The notes below the pieces were generated by a model. The model ran no database searches, had not been told where the DNA came from, and was given only the letters and a program-made list of their open reading frames with translations. A stretch of 64,000 nucleotides of DNA from contig CAWDVA010000004.1 in the NCBI GenBank assembly GCA_963805645.1, positions 124,001-188,000 on the forward strand, written 5' to 3'. The stretch is from CAVXEH01 sp963805645 (GTDB taxonomy: Bacteria > Chloroflexota > Limnocylindria > QHBO01). The position numbers and the translations under genes are program-made. Each line of letters begins with the position of its first letter. The stretch's first letter is position 1. This document shows positions 1-8,078 of this stretch, in pieces.

Positions 1-237
1 CTGGGTCTCTTCCCCCACATCAACCCGGGCGAGATCTTCGTCTGGCTGGGCATCGCCACCGGCATCACCGACCTCGGTCTCGACCTCACCCCGCTTGCCG
101 TGAGGTACGCCCTCGTGGGTCTTGTCGTGATCTACATCCGTGGCGTCACGACCGAGTACATCACGGGATGGCTGATCAACCGCGAGAAGGCGAAGCAGTC
201 GGCCGCGGAACCCACCCCTGAGCCCATGTCGGCGTAG
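1..237 (+). CDS. srlA: PTS glucitol/sorbitol-type IIC subunit (SrlA/GutA), C-terminal fragment
   Basis: Open from the first base in frame 1 to TAG at 235-237, giving the last 78 residues of a membrane protein cut off by the window edge. It contains the ending NPGEIFVWLGIATGITDLG, a hydrophobic helix and a short polar tail, as expected for the end of the glucitol-type IIC channel. The identification rests mainly on context: a IIC-domain gene, a IIB gene and a IIA gene of the same PTS family follow within 1.4 kb on the same strand. The family imports a polyol across the inner membrane and phosphorylates it with phosphate from EI and HPr; neither of those is in the window. Confidence 0.75.
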   Translation: MGLFPHINPGEIFVWLGIATGITDLGLDLTPLAVRYALVGLVVIYIRGVTTEYITGWLINREKAKQSAAEPTPEPMSA

Positions 238-252
238 CGGAGGAGTCTGATC

Positions 253-795
253 ATGGAAGGAATCACGAACTTCCTCGTCGTCATCGGCAAGGGCGCGGGC
301 GTGGTCGTCGGCACCCTGTACCAGTCAGGGCGGCAGAGCGTGGACCAGGTGATCCGCAACATCCTGCCGTTCATGTGCTTCATCGCCTTCGTCATCGGCC
401 TGATCACCTACACCGGTGTCGGGAACTGGGTGGCGGAGCACATCTCCGGCCTTGCCGGCTCGCTCCCGGGCCTCGTGGTCCTGGGCGCCATCGGCGGTAT
501 CCCGGTCCTCTCCCCGCTGCTCGGTCCGGGCGCGGTGATGGCGCAGATCATCGGCACGCTGCTCGGTTCGACCCTCATCGCGAGCGGTTCGATCGCGCCG
601 TCGTATGCGCTGCCGGCGCTGTTCGCCATCAACTCGCAGGTCGGCTGTGACTTCATCCCCGTGGGCCTGGCCCTCGGAGAGGCCGAGCCCGAGACGGTCG
701 AGGTCGGCGTTCCGGCGGTACTCTTCTCCCGTCAGATCACCGGGCCGTTGGCGGTGGTGATCGCGTACTTCGCAAGCTTCGGTCTGTATTCGTAG
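253..795 (+). CDS. srlE: PTS glucitol/sorbitol-type IIBC, membrane (C-terminal) half as a separate protein
   Basis: 180 residues, start ATG after a GGAGGAG-type ribosome site at 239-244. It corresponds to the C-terminal membrane half of E. coli SrlE. Conserved stretches include IGGIPVLSPLLGPGAVMAQ (about residues 78-96) and the FAINSQVGCDFIPVGLALGE region, with about four hydrophobic segments. In E. coli this half is fused behind the IIB domain; here it is its own gene and lies before the IIB gene, so the domain order is swapped. It probably forms the transport channel together with the SrlA-like subunit encoded immediately upstream. Identity is confident; the substrate is not determined by the sequence. 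Confidence 0.85.
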   Translation: MEGITNFLVVIGKGAGVVVGTLYQSGRQSVDQVIRNILPFMCFIAFVIGLITYTGVGNWVAEHISGLAGSLPGLVVLGAIGGIPVLSPLLGPGAVMAQIIGTLLGSTLIASGSIAPSYALPALFAINSQVGCDFIPVGLALGEAEPETVEVGVPAVLFSRQITGPLAVVIAYFASFGLYS

Positions 796-834
796 GGCCG
801 GGCATCAGCCGAACCATGACGATGGAGATGCCGC

Positions 835-1224
835 ATGAGTGAGACGGAATCCAAGACCTATCGTGCAGTCCGGGTGGAGAAGGGCGGTCGCGGCTGGGGT
901 GGGCCGCTGACCATCCATCCGAAGCCCGGTCGGGAGTACGTCGTGTCGATCACGGGGGGCGGGATCCATCCCGTCGCCCAGAAGATTGCCGAAATGACCG
1001 GCGGCATCCCCTTCGACGGTTTCAAGTCCAAGGTGGGCTTCGAGCAGATGGCGTGCTGTGTCATCGACTGTGGTGGCACGGCCCGCGTCGGGGTCTACCC
1101 CATGAAGAAGGTTCCGACCATTGACGTCCACCCGACGATGCCGGCCGGCCCGCTGATGATGTTCATCACGGAGGACGTGTTCGTCTCGGGCGTCAAGGAA
1201 GAGAACATCAAGCCTGTGGAGTGA
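835..1224 (+). CDS. srlE: PTS glucitol/sorbitol-type IIB protein (N-terminal half of SrlE)
   Basis: 129 residues. It matches the N-terminal IIB domain of E. coli SrlE over its whole length: a GGRGWGGPL start, a VSITGGGIHP segment, the phosphorylation motif VIDCGGTARVGVYP (active-site cysteine in IDCGG), and the ending EDVFVSGVKEENI. In the family this cysteine accepts phosphate from the IIA histidine and passes it to the incoming polyol. The protein stops where E. coli SrlE continues into its membrane half, which here is encoded by the preceding gene. Its stop overlaps the region of the downstream IIA start, so the PTS genes are translationally coupled. Confidence 0.88.
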   Translation: MSETESKTYRAVRVEKGGRGWGGPLTIHPKPGREYVVSITGGGIHPVAQKIAEMTGGIPFDGFKSKVGFEQMACCVIDCGGTARVGVYPMKKVPTIDVHPTMPAGPLMMFITEDVFVSGVKEENIKPVE

Positions 1225-1229
1225 AATTC

Positions 1230-1616
1230 GTGGATCGTCAGGTGAAGCTCCGGTCGACGGTGGTCGCCATCGGTGAGCACGTAGAAGAGTTCCGGCAAGC
1301 CGGAATCCTGGTCTTCTTCCAGGCCGGAGCCCCTGACGAGCTGGCGGAGTTCAGCATCCTCCACGAAGCGACGATCAACCTGGCGACCGTGGCCCCCGGA
1401 GACACGCTCCGGCTGGGTGCAGCGCATTACGACGTCCTTGCGGTCGGGGACGTCGCCAACGAGAACCTCGCGAACCTCGGGCACCTCGTCGTGAAGGCCA
1501 ACGGCCTCACCGAGCCGGAGATGCTCGGCGACGTATGCATCGAGGCCAAGCCGCTCGTTGCCATCCAGATCGGCGACGAGATCGAGATTGCTGGCCCCTC
1601 AGGGAAGGCGGATTGA
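1230..1616 (+). CDS. srlB: PTS glucitol/sorbitol-type IIA component (SrlB/GutB)
   Basis: About 128 residues of the PTSIIA_gutA family: FFQAGAPDELAEFSILHEA with the likely phospho-histidine in ILHEA, then AVGDVANENLANLGHLVV and an acidic C-terminal strand region. I chose GTG 1230 because GGAG at 1218-1221 sits 8 nt in front of it; GTG 1221 (three residues longer) overlaps the upstream stop but has no ribosome site at the right distance. The protein transfers phosphate from HPr to the IIB cysteine. Only 3 nt separate it from the next gene, so the transporter and the first catabolic enzyme are one transcription unit. Confidence 0.86.
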   Translation: MDRQVKLRSTVVAIGEHVEEFRQAGILVFFQAGAPDELAEFSILHEATINLATVAPGDTLRLGAAHYDVLAVGDVANENLANLGHLVVKANGLTEPEMLGDVCIEAKPLVAIQIGDEIEIAGPSGKAD

Positions 1617-1619
1617 CCG

Positions 1620-2912
1620 ATGTCCCTCTATCAGAAGCTGCTCGAACGCGCGGACGAAGGTCGTCCCGTCACCCTGGGCATCGTGGGGGCGGGCCAGATG
1701 GGGACCGGGTTGGTTTCCCAGATGGCGCCCCTGGCCTGGTTTGACGTGGCGGGCATCGCCGATATCGACCTTGACCGCGCCTGCGCGGCGTACCGGTCCG
1801 CGGGCGTCCCCGACGCCGATGTCGTGACCGTCGACGACCTGGCGGCCGCCGAGGCGGCCCGTGCCGCGGGCCGCAAGATCGTGACCCGCTCCGCCGAGCT
1901 GCTGGCCAGCGTGCCGGGCAACGAGGCCGTGGTGGACGCCACCGGCGTGCCGGAGGTGGGAGCCATCGTGGCCGACGCCGGTATTCGCGCCGGCCAGCAC
2001 GTGGTCATGCTCAACGTCGAGGCCGATGTCACCGTGGGCCGCGCGCTGAAGCGGATGGCCGACGAGAAGGGCGTCATCTACTCGACCTCCGCCGGCGACG
2101 AGTACGCTCCGGCCAAGGAGCTCGTGGAGTTTGCCCGGACCCTGGGCTTCGGCGTGGTGTGCGCCGGCAAGGGCAAGAACAACCCGCTCGACCGGGCCGC
2201 CACCCCGGACAGCCAGGCGGAGCGCGCGAAGAAGATCGGCGCGAACCCCTGGATGCTCTCCGGGTTCGTGGACGGCACCAAGACCGCCGTCGAGATGACC
2301 TGCCTGGCGAACGCCACCGGCCTGGTCCCGGATCTGCGCGGCATGCACGGGCCGCATGCGACGGTCGCCGACCTGCCGAAGCTCTTCTGCCCGAAGGACG
2401 AGGGCGGGATCCTGGACCGCAAGGGCGTGGTCGACTACGCCATCGGCGTGGCCCCCGGCGTCTTCTGCGTCGTGGAGACCGACAGCCCCATCGTGGCCGA
2501 CGAGATGCGGTACCTGTCGATGGGCCCCGGTCCGTACTGGGTGCTCTTCCGCCCGTACCACCTGACCAGCCTGGAGACCGCCATCACGGTGGCCACCGCG
2601 GCCGTCTACCACGAGGCGACCATCGCCCCGGGTCCGGTGCCGGTGGCCGAGGCGATCACCATCGCCAAGAAGGACATGCGAGCGGGCGAGAAGCTGGACA
2701 AGATGGGCGGCTACACGTTCTACAGCCTCGCCGAGCGCGCCGATGTCGCCCAGGACGAGGACCTGCTGCCCGCGGGCATCGCCGAGGGCGCCACGCTCAC
2801 GGCGGACGTGAAGATGGGCGAACCCATCCGCCGCTCGCAGGTCGAGCCCAATGAATCGACCCTGCTCTACAAGCTTCGCATGCGCCAGGAGGAGCAGGAC
2901 GCCGCCGTCTGA
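1620..2912 (+). CDS. NAD(P)-dependent oxidoreductase with SAF domain, DRL (type II DXP reductoisomerase-like) family
   Basis: 430 residues. The N-terminus is a Rossmann fold with the dinucleotide loop GAGQMG at residues 23-28; the C-terminus (about 345-425) is a SAF-type domain. This homoserine-dehydrogenase-like NAD domain plus SAF layout is the one I recall for Brucella DRL, which converts 1-deoxy-D-xylulose 5-phosphate to 2-C-methyl-D-erythritol 4-phosphate in place of DXR. Many family members have unknown function, so the reaction is inference. The context supports sugar-phosphate chemistry: a polyol PTS lies directly upstream (3-nt gap) and two IspD-type genes, acting on MEP in the classical pathway, lie downstream. 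The likely substrate is a phosphorylated polyol delivered by the PTS. A Gfo/Idh-type polyol-phosphate dehydrogenase is the alternative. Confidence 0.68.
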   Translation: MSLYQKLLERADEGRPVTLGIVGAGQMGTGLVSQMAPLAWFDVAGIADIDLDRACAAYRSAGVPDADVVTVDDLAAAEAARAAGRKIVTRSAELLASVPGNEAVVDATGVPEVGAIVADAGIRAGQHVVMLNVEADVTVGRALKRMADEKGVIYSTSAGDEYAPAKELVEFARTLGFGVVCAGKGKNNPLDRAATPDSQAERAKKIGANPWMLSGFVDGTKTAVEMTCLANATGLVPDLRGMHGPHATVADLPKLFCPKDEGGILDRKGVVDYAIGVAPGVFCVVETDSPIVADEMRYLSMGPGPYWVLFRPYHLTSLETAITVATAAVYHEATIAPGPVPVAEAITIAKKDMRAGEKLDKMGGYTFYSLAERADVAQDEDLLPAGIAEGATLTADVKMGEPIRRSQVEPNESTLLYKLRMRQEEQDAAV

Positions 2913-2937
2913 GGCGGCATGGACCGATGACCAGTGA

Positions 2938-2955
2938 CGGGCCCCCCGGGGCCCG
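2938..2955 (+). other. Perfect GC hairpin between the oxidoreductase and E1alpha genes
   Basis: An 18-nt perfect palindrome: arms CGGGCCCC (2938-2945) and GGGGCCCG (2948-2955) around a CC centre. It is followed by more C/G-rich sequence and then the ribosome site of the E1alpha gene. There is no T-run, so full termination is unlikely. It could be a processing or mRNA-stability element that sets different levels for the PTS/oxidoreductase part and the dehydrogenase part of the operon. Confidence 0.5.
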
Positions 2956-3003
2956 CCCGGCACCCCGGCGCGGGGCTCCGGGAACGCGAACCAGAGAGGA
3001 CCC

Positions 3004-4089
3004 ATGACAGACGCGAACAACCGGGGCGACGGGCACGAGCCCCGCTCGCGTGGTGCGGCTGCCGTGACCGTCGAGCCGGAGACCGTCGAGGTCGAGCCGG
3101 TCGACGACGCCACGGCGACCGCCGTCCTGCGCGAATTTCCCGCGGATCGCCTGCTCGCCACGCTCGAGATGATGTGGCGGATCCGCAAGCTGGAAGAGAA
3201 GGTCGAGGAGCTGTACAGCCTGGGCCGCGTGCACGGGACCATGCACCTGTCCATCGGGCAGGAGGCGGTGCCGGCCGGCTGGTCGCTCGCCCTGCGCGAC
3301 GACGACTTCCTGCTGAGCCACCACCGCGGCCACGGGCACGCCATGGCCAAGGGCGCCAAGGCGGACCGGATGATGGCCGAGCTCCTGGGCCGCCAGGCCG
3401 GCTACGGACGTGGCCGGGGCGGCTCCATGCACATCGCCGACGTCACCGTCGGCAACCTTGGCGCCAACGGCATCGTGGGTGGCGGGATCCCCATCGCCGC
3501 CGGCCTTGGGCTCGCCGCCAAGCTGCGGGGGCTGGACGCCCTGGTGCTGTCGATCTTCGGCGATGGGGCGGTGAACCAGGGCGGCTTCCACGAGTCGCTG
3601 AACCTGGCATCGGTCTGGACCCTCCCGGTGCTGTACCTGTGCGAGAACAACCAGTACGGGATGTCCATGGCCGCGACGCATGCCATGCGGCGGAGTCCTG
3701 CCGAGCACGCGGTGGCCTACGGCATGCCGAGCCTGCGCGTGGACGGCAATGACGTCGTGGCGGTCCTGAGCGCCGTGCGCGAGGCGGCGGCCTCGATCCG
3801 TGCCGGCGAGGGGCCCTGGCTGGTGGAGGCGGTGACCTACCGCTACCGCGGCCATTCGAAGAGTGACCGGAACCTGTACCGAACGCGCGACGAGATCGCC
3901 GAGTGGCGTGCCCGGGATCCCATCCCGCGCTTCGCCGCGCGGCTGGAGAAGGCGGGCATCGCGGATGCTGCACAGACGGCTGCTGCCGAGGAGCGGGCCC
4001 ACGACGAGATCGAGGCGGCCGTGACCTGGGCGGAGGCCCAGCCCGAGCCGCGCTGCGAGGACCTCCTGGAGGGGGTGTACGCCGAATGA
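3004..4089 (+). CDS. Thiamine-diphosphate dehydrogenase E1 component, alpha subunit (acetoin/pyruvate dehydrogenase type)
   Basis: 361 residues with an acidic, probably disordered N-terminal extension of about 40. The core matches AcoA/PdhA: SHHRGHGHAMAKG, RGGSMHIADV, LGANGIVGGGIPIAAG, and the ThDP-binding motif starting GDG at residues 186-188 and ending at ENN 214-216. E1alpha pairs with the beta subunit to decarboxylate a 2-oxoacid, or to cleave an acetoin-like hydroxyketone, and passes the acyl group to E2 lipoate. The HIADV...GANGIVGGG pattern is especially common in acetoin dehydrogenases, but the substrate cannot be read from sequence. The stop overlaps the beta-subunit ATG (ATGA). No E3 gene is nearby. 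Confidence 0.86.
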   Translation: MTDANNRGDGHEPRSRGAAAVTVEPETVEVEPVDDATATAVLREFPADRLLATLEMMWRIRKLEEKVEELYSLGRVHGTMHLSIGQEAVPAGWSLALRDDDFLLSHHRGHGHAMAKGAKADRMMAELLGRQAGYGRGRGGSMHIADVTVGNLGANGIVGGGIPIAAGLGLAAKLRGLDALVLSIFGDGAVNQGGFHESLNLASVWTLPVLYLCENNQYGMSMAATHAMRRSPAEHAVAYGMPSLRVDGNDVVAVLSAVREAAASIRAGEGPWLVEAVTYRYRGHSKSDRNLYRTRDEIAEWRARDPIPRFAARLEKAGIADAAQTAAAEERAHDEIEAAVTWAEAQPEPRCEDLLEGVYAE

Positions 4090-5072
4090 CCGAGATGACG
4101 TTCGCGCAGGCGGTGCGAGCCGCGTTGCGCGAGGAGATGCTCGCCGACGAGCGGGTCTTCATCCTGGGCGAGGACATCGGCGTGTACGGCGGCGCCTTTG
4201 GCGTGACTGACGGCATGCTCGCCGAGTTCGGCGAGGAGCGGATTCGCGATACGCCCATCAGCGAGGCGGCCATCGCCGGCGCGGCGATCGGGGCTGCGCT
4301 GGGTGGCATGCGCCCCATCGCGGAGTTCCAGTTCTTCGATTTCGTCCTGCTGGCCATGGACCAGCTCATCAACCAGGCGGCCAAGATCCGCTACATGTTT
4401 GGCGGAACGGTGTCGGTGCCCATGGTGGTGCGCGGCCCGGCCGGTTCCGGCACCGGCGCCGCGGCGCAGCACTCGCAGAGCCTCGAGGCGCTGTTCACCC
4501 ACATCCCCGGGCTCAAGGTCGTGGCGCCCTCGACTCCGGCCGACGCCAAGGGCCTGCTGACCGCCTCGATTCGCGACCCGAACCCGGTGATCTTCGTGGA
4601 GCACAAGCTCCTCTACCGGACCAAGGGCGAGGTGCCCGATGGCGAGCACGTGGTGCCGCTGGGCAAGGCCGACATCAAGCGGCCCGGGCGCGACGCGACG
4701 GTGATCGCCACCCAGATCATGGTCCCGCGGGCGCTGGCCGCCGCCGAGCAGCTGGCCGCCGACGGGATCGAGATCGAGGTCGTCGACCCGCGGACACTGG
4801 CCCCGCTCGACGTGCCGACCCTGGCCGAGTCGGTGGCGCGCACCGGGCGCTGCCTGGTGGTCCACGAGGCGGTGAAGAACGGCGGCATCGGCGCGGAGAT
4901 CTCGGCGGCCATCACCGAGAGCCCGGCCTTCGAGTACCTCGAGGCGCCGATCCGGCGGCTCGCCGGCCAGCCGGTCCCCATCCCGTACAACAAGAACCTC
5001 GAGCGCTGCACCGTCCCACAGGAGGAGGACATCGTCGCCGCAGTGCGGAACCTGGTCGAGGTGCGCGCGTGA
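4086..5072 (+). CDS. Thiamine-diphosphate dehydrogenase E1 component, beta subunit
   Basis: 328 residues starting at the ATG that overlaps the alpha stop by 4 nt; the frame is open upstream but the alignable protein begins here. Typical transketolase-like beta subunit features are ILGEDIGVYGGAFGVT near residues 26-41, then IAEFQFFDF and RGPAGSGTGAAAQHSQSLEA, where the catalytic His region of the E1beta family lies. The C-terminal transketolase_C domain includes VVDPRTLAPLD and VVHEAVKNGGIGAEI. It forms an alpha2beta2 E1 with the preceding gene. Its own stop overlaps the E2 GTG start (GTGA), which points to tightly balanced expression of E1alpha, E1beta and E2. Confidence 0.87.
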   Translation: MTEMTFAQAVRAALREEMLADERVFILGEDIGVYGGAFGVTDGMLAEFGEERIRDTPISEAAIAGAAIGAALGGMRPIAEFQFFDFVLLAMDQLINQAAKIRYMFGGTVSVPMVVRGPAGSGTGAAAQHSQSLEALFTHIPGLKVVAPSTPADAKGLLTASIRDPNPVIFVEHKLLYRTKGEVPDGEHVVPLGKADIKRPGRDATVIATQIMVPRALAAAEQLAADGIEIEVVDPRTLAPLDVPTLAESVARTGRCLVVHEAVKNGGIGAEISAAITESPAFEYLEAPIRRLAGQPVPIPYNKNLERCTVPQEEDIVAAVRNLVEVRA

Positions 5073-6355
5073 GCGTCGAGCTGATCCTCCCCAAGTTCAA
5101 CATGGACATGGACTCGGCGGTCCTGGTGCGCTGGCTGCGCGACGATGGGGATCGCATCGAGGAGGGCGAGCCGGTCGCCGAGGTCGAGACCGACAAGGTC
5201 AACATGGAGGTCGAGGCCACCGTGGGCGGCATCCTGTGCGGCCTGCGCTACCAGCCCGGCGACGTGGTGCCGGTGACGGTACCGATTGCCACCATCGCCG
5301 CCAACGAGGCCGAAGCGGAGACAGTCCGCTCGGCTGCCCCGGCGCCCGCCTCGCCTGTCCCCGCTGCAGAGCCGGCCGCACCGAGCAGCGAGAACGGCAC
5401 GAGCGCCGCGGCCTCGGTCTCCGTCCAGGACGAGGCACCGCCGCTCGGCGGTACCCGGGTCCGGGCCACGCCGGCGATCCGCCGCCGCGCCCGTGAGGCC
5501 GGGATCGACCTGGGCTCGCTTGTCGGCGCCGGCGGGCGGGTCACCCAGGCGATCCTGCAGGCGGCGGTGGAGGCACGGGCCGCCGGTCCGGCAACACCTG
5601 CAGCCGCCGCTCCATCGGCGCCGAGCGCCTCGCCGGCGGATGTCCCGGCGCCTCGCGCCGAGGGCATCACCCGCGCGGTGCTCGACCCGACCCGGCGCGC
5701 CATCGCGGAGCGCATGACCCGCGCCGGGGCAGTGCCGCAGATCAGCCTGACCGTGGAGGCCCGGGTCGGCGAGCTCGTCCGGCTCCGCGACCGGAGCGTG
5801 GCACGGCCGTCGTTCAGCGCCATCTTCGCCGTGGCGGCCGCGCGCGCGATCCGTGACCACCCGCTGGTCAACAGCACGTTCGAGGATGGCGTGATCGAGA
5901 CCCGTCCCGGCGTCGACCTGGGGATCGCGGTGGCCCGCCCGGCCGGGCTCATCGTCCCCGTCCTGCGCGACGCCGACCGGCTGTCGGTGCTCCAGGCCGA
6001 TCCGCGTATCCGCGAGCTGGTGACCCGCGCGCGCGACGGCAAGCTGCGGCTCGACGAGGTGAGCGGCGGGAGCTTCACGATCACCAGCCTCGGCGAGGCG
6101 GGGATCGACCACTTCACCCCGCTCCTGAACCCGCCGCAGGTCGCGATCCTGGCCATCGGCCGCATTGCGCAGCGGGTGGTTCCCATCGAGAACGGCGTGG
6201 CGGTGGAGCCCACCGTGCACCTCACCCTCACCTGCGACCACCGGGTCATTGACGGAGCCCCGGGCGCGGAATACCTCGCGACGCTGAAGCGGCTGCTGGA
6301 GGCGCCGTCCTGGCTGTCTGCGAGCCTCCAGGCAGGAGAGCCCCGGCCGCGCTGA
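5069..6355 (+). CDS. Dihydrolipoamide acyltransferase (E2) of the 2-oxoacid/acetoin dehydrogenase complex
   Basis: 428 residues, GTG start overlapping the E1beta stop. Order of domains: one lipoyl domain (about 1-78) with the lipoylated lysine K43 in ETDKVNME, an Ala/Pro-rich linker, a peripheral-subunit-binding domain (about 128-168, RVRATPAIRRRAREAG), a second linker, then the acyltransferase core from about residue 205. The catalytic motif DHRVIDG gives His391 and Asp395, both present, so the enzyme should be active. It takes the acyl group from E1 to CoA. E3 must come from elsewhere in the genome. Together with the two E1 genes it looks like an AcoABC-type complex captured by a polyol operon. 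Confidence 0.86.
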   Translation: MSVELILPKFNMDMDSAVLVRWLRDDGDRIEEGEPVAEVETDKVNMEVEATVGGILCGLRYQPGDVVPVTVPIATIAANEAEAETVRSAAPAPASPVPAAEPAAPSSENGTSAAASVSVQDEAPPLGGTRVRATPAIRRRAREAGIDLGSLVGAGGRVTQAILQAAVEARAAGPATPAAAAPSAPSASPADVPAPRAEGITRAVLDPTRRAIAERMTRAGAVPQISLTVEARVGELVRLRDRSVARPSFSAIFAVAAARAIRDHPLVNSTFEDGVIETRPGVDLGIAVARPAGLIVPVLRDADRLSVLQADPRIRELVTRARDGKLRLDEVSGGSFTITSLGEAGIDHFTPLLNPPQVAILAIGRIAQRVVPIENGVAVEPTVHLTLTCDHRVIDGAPGAEYLATLKRLLEAPSWLSASLQAGEPRPR

Positions 6356-6390
6356 GGACGCCATCGGCGCCGCCTGAGAAAAATCTGCTA

Positions 6391-6430
6391 TTGCGGACAC
6401 GCACGTTGTCCGGCAACTTTCTGCTAGCAT
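6391..6430 (+). promoter_or_regulatory. Palindromic operator candidate and extended -10 upstream of the IspD-like genes
   Basis: TTGCGGACA (6391-6399) and TGTCCGGCAA (6406-6415) form an imperfect inverted repeat with a 6-nt centre. It is followed by TGCTAGCAT (6422-6430), an extended -10-like sequence. Together they suggest an internal promoter under control of a dimeric repressor, plausibly the SorC-family regulator encoded at the end of this operon. This also argues that the ATG at 6429 is not the start of the next gene. Inferred from sequence pattern only. Confidence 0.45.
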
Positions 6431-6488
6431 GGCCAATCGAACCCGGGGTGCTCGTCGCGCCCCAGCCAACCAGGGAGATTCAGCCTTC

Positions 6489-7196
6489 GTGGCTCAGCAA
6501 CGGATCGACCGCAGCGTGGCGGTCATCCCCATCCAGCGCACCGATTCGGTCGCCCGGCTGACGATCGCCGGGCGCTCCGTCCTCGACGGCACGGTCCGCG
6601 CCCTGCGCGCCATCGCCGAGATCGGTCCCATCGTCCTGGCGGTCGAGGGAGATGGCGCCCGCGCCTGCCTTTCCGCGATCGAGAACCCCGGCGCGCTGGG
6701 TCTGCACGTGGTCGAGACGGCCGGAACCCGCTGGCAGGCGATCCGTGCCGGGCTCGCGGTGGCCGGAGATTCCGCCTCGGTCCTCATCCAGGATCCGGAC
6801 CGTCCGCTCGTCTCGCCGGCCGGTATCCGCCGCCTCCTCGGAGAGTGGCGCGGCCACGAGGCCATCGTCACCGCCCTTCCCGTGTTCAGCAGCATCAAGC
6901 GCGTGGTCAATGGCCGCGTGGTGACCACCGTGCCGCGCGAAACGCTCCACGCGGCCCAGACCCCGTGGGTCTTCGAGCGCGCGACCCTCGAGGCGGCGCT
7001 GGACGCGGCGATCGCCAACGACTGGCCGATCAGCCAGGAGCTCGAGCTGGCCCGCAGGGCTGGCATCACGGTCCACCTGGCGGAGGGACACCCCTACAAC
7101 GTCCCCATCGCCACCCACGCGGATGCCCGCTTCGCGGAGATGGCCCTCGAACGCAGGCTCGTGGCGATCCCCGGAGGCACCGCCGTCCCGGCCTGA
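6489..7196 (+). CDS. Degenerate IspD-type cytidylyltransferase homologue, probably catalytically inactive
   Basis: About 235 residues from GTG 6489 (GGAG at 6474-6477). The general IspD fold pattern is recognisable: an IQDPDRPLV segment where IspD has HDAxRP, and LHAAQTPWVFE where IspD has LWxAQTPQxF. The glycine-rich CTP loop (LAAGxGxRM) and its Arg and following Lys are missing; the region reads VIPIQRTDSVARL. The C-terminal Lys of the NIKIT motif is also replaced (NVPIAT). These losses predict no cytidylyl transfer. It is directly followed by an intact IspD, so it may be a regulatory or scaffolding partner formed by duplication. ATG 6429 is an alternative start but overlaps the putative -10. 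Confidence 0.62.
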   Translation: MAQQRIDRSVAVIPIQRTDSVARLTIAGRSVLDGTVRALRAIAEIGPIVLAVEGDGARACLSAIENPGALGLHVVETAGTRWQAIRAGLAVAGDSASVLIQDPDRPLVSPAGIRRLLGEWRGHEAIVTALPVFSSIKRVVNGRVVTTVPRETLHAAQTPWVFERATLEAALDAAIANDWPISQELELARRAGITVHLAEGHPYNVPIATHADARFAEMALERRLVAIPGGTAVPA

Positions 7197-7328
7197 TCGG
7201 ACGGACCGAACGGTCCACCGCTAACGCGTCCCGGACGGGGCGGGACGTCCCGGATCAGGGGACCCTCTCGTACAAGCGATGGTTCGGTGGTATCTTCCAG
7301 ACAAGCACAAAGGTGCAGGGTTGTGTCA

Positions 7329-8078
7329 ATGGGGAAGCGTCGCGTCGCGGCAGTGGTGCTGGCCGCAGGTGGTGGCCGCCGCATGGCCTCGCCCACGAAC
7401 AAGGTCTTCCTCCCCGTGGGCGGCAAGTCGATCCTGGGCCGCACGCTCGAGACGTTCGAACACGACCCCATCGTGGACACCGTCGTGCTCGTCTGTGCCG
7501 AGGTCGACCGGGCCGCCTGCGCCACCGTCGTGGACGAGGCGCGGCTGCGCAAGGTCCGCAAGATCGTCACCGGCGGCTCCTCCCGCCACGAGTCGGAGTT
7601 CTACGGACTGCTCGCCCTGGAGGATGAGATCGCCGATGGCACCATCGAGACGGTGCTGGTCCACGATGCGGTGCGCCCGTTCGCCACGCCGGACCGCATC
7701 GAGGCGGTGACCGCCGAGGCGCAGCGCACCGGCGCCGCGATCCTGGCCATTCCCGCCAACGAGCACATCGTGAGCGCCGACCCATCCGGCGAGGTCGTGA
7801 ACGGCGAGGACAACCTGTGGGTGGCCCAGACCCCGCAGGCCTTTGACGCGAAGCTCGTGCTCGACGCCCATCGCCGCGCGGCCGCGGAGGGGTTCGTGGG
7901 GACGGACACCTCGGCCGTGGTGGAGCGCGCCGGGCACCCGGTCTCGGTGGTGGCCGGACACGCACGGAACATCAAGATCACGACCTCCGACGACCTCCTG
8001 CGCGCCGAGCTCATCGCCGAGCAGCTGAGCGGCCGCGCGGACGCGGTGAGCCTGGGAGCTCTGACCCCCCGTGTCTGA
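7329..8078 (+). CDS. ispD: 2-C-methyl-D-erythritol 4-phosphate cytidylyltransferase family protein (IspD)
   Basis: About 249 residues with every IspD signature: LAAGGGRRM and NKVFLPVGGKSIL (CTP loop with its Arg and Lys), GGSSRHES, VHDAVRPF, LWVAQTPQAF, GTDTSAVVE and NIKITTSDDL. IspD makes CDP-methylerythritol from MEP and CTP; the related TarI family uses ribitol 5-phosphate, so the polyol is uncertain. GTG 7323 is two codons further upstream and about as good; AAAGGTGCAGGG lies just in front. The gene overlaps the next one by 8 nt. Location in an operon with a DRL-like enzyme strengthens the MEP assignment, while the PTS suggests that the substrate may be imported. Confidence 0.8.
   Translation: MGKRRVAAVVLAAGGGRRMASPTNKVFLPVGGKSILGRTLETFEHDPIVDTVVLVCAEVDRAACATVVDEARLRKVRKIVTGGSSRHESEFYGLLALEDEIADGTIETVLVHDAVRPFATPDRIEAVTAEAQRTGAAILAIPANEHIVSADPSGEVVNGEDNLWVAQTPQAFDAKLVLDAHRRAAAEGFVGTDTSAVVERAGHPVSVVAGHARNIKITTSDDLLRAELIAEQLSGRADAVSLGALTPRV

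Noticed and set aside
3004..6355. Calling the E1/E2 genes the housekeeping pyruvate dehydrogenase
   Set aside because: They sit inside a PTS-regulator operon without E3, and E1alpha has the acetoin-dehydrogenase-like HIADV and GANGIVGG pattern; a dedicated substrate is more likely, though not proven.
6429..6488. ATG 6429 as the start of the IspD-like gene
   Set aside because: It falls inside an extended -10-like box, the first 20 residues do not resemble the family, and GTG 6489 has a ribosome site.
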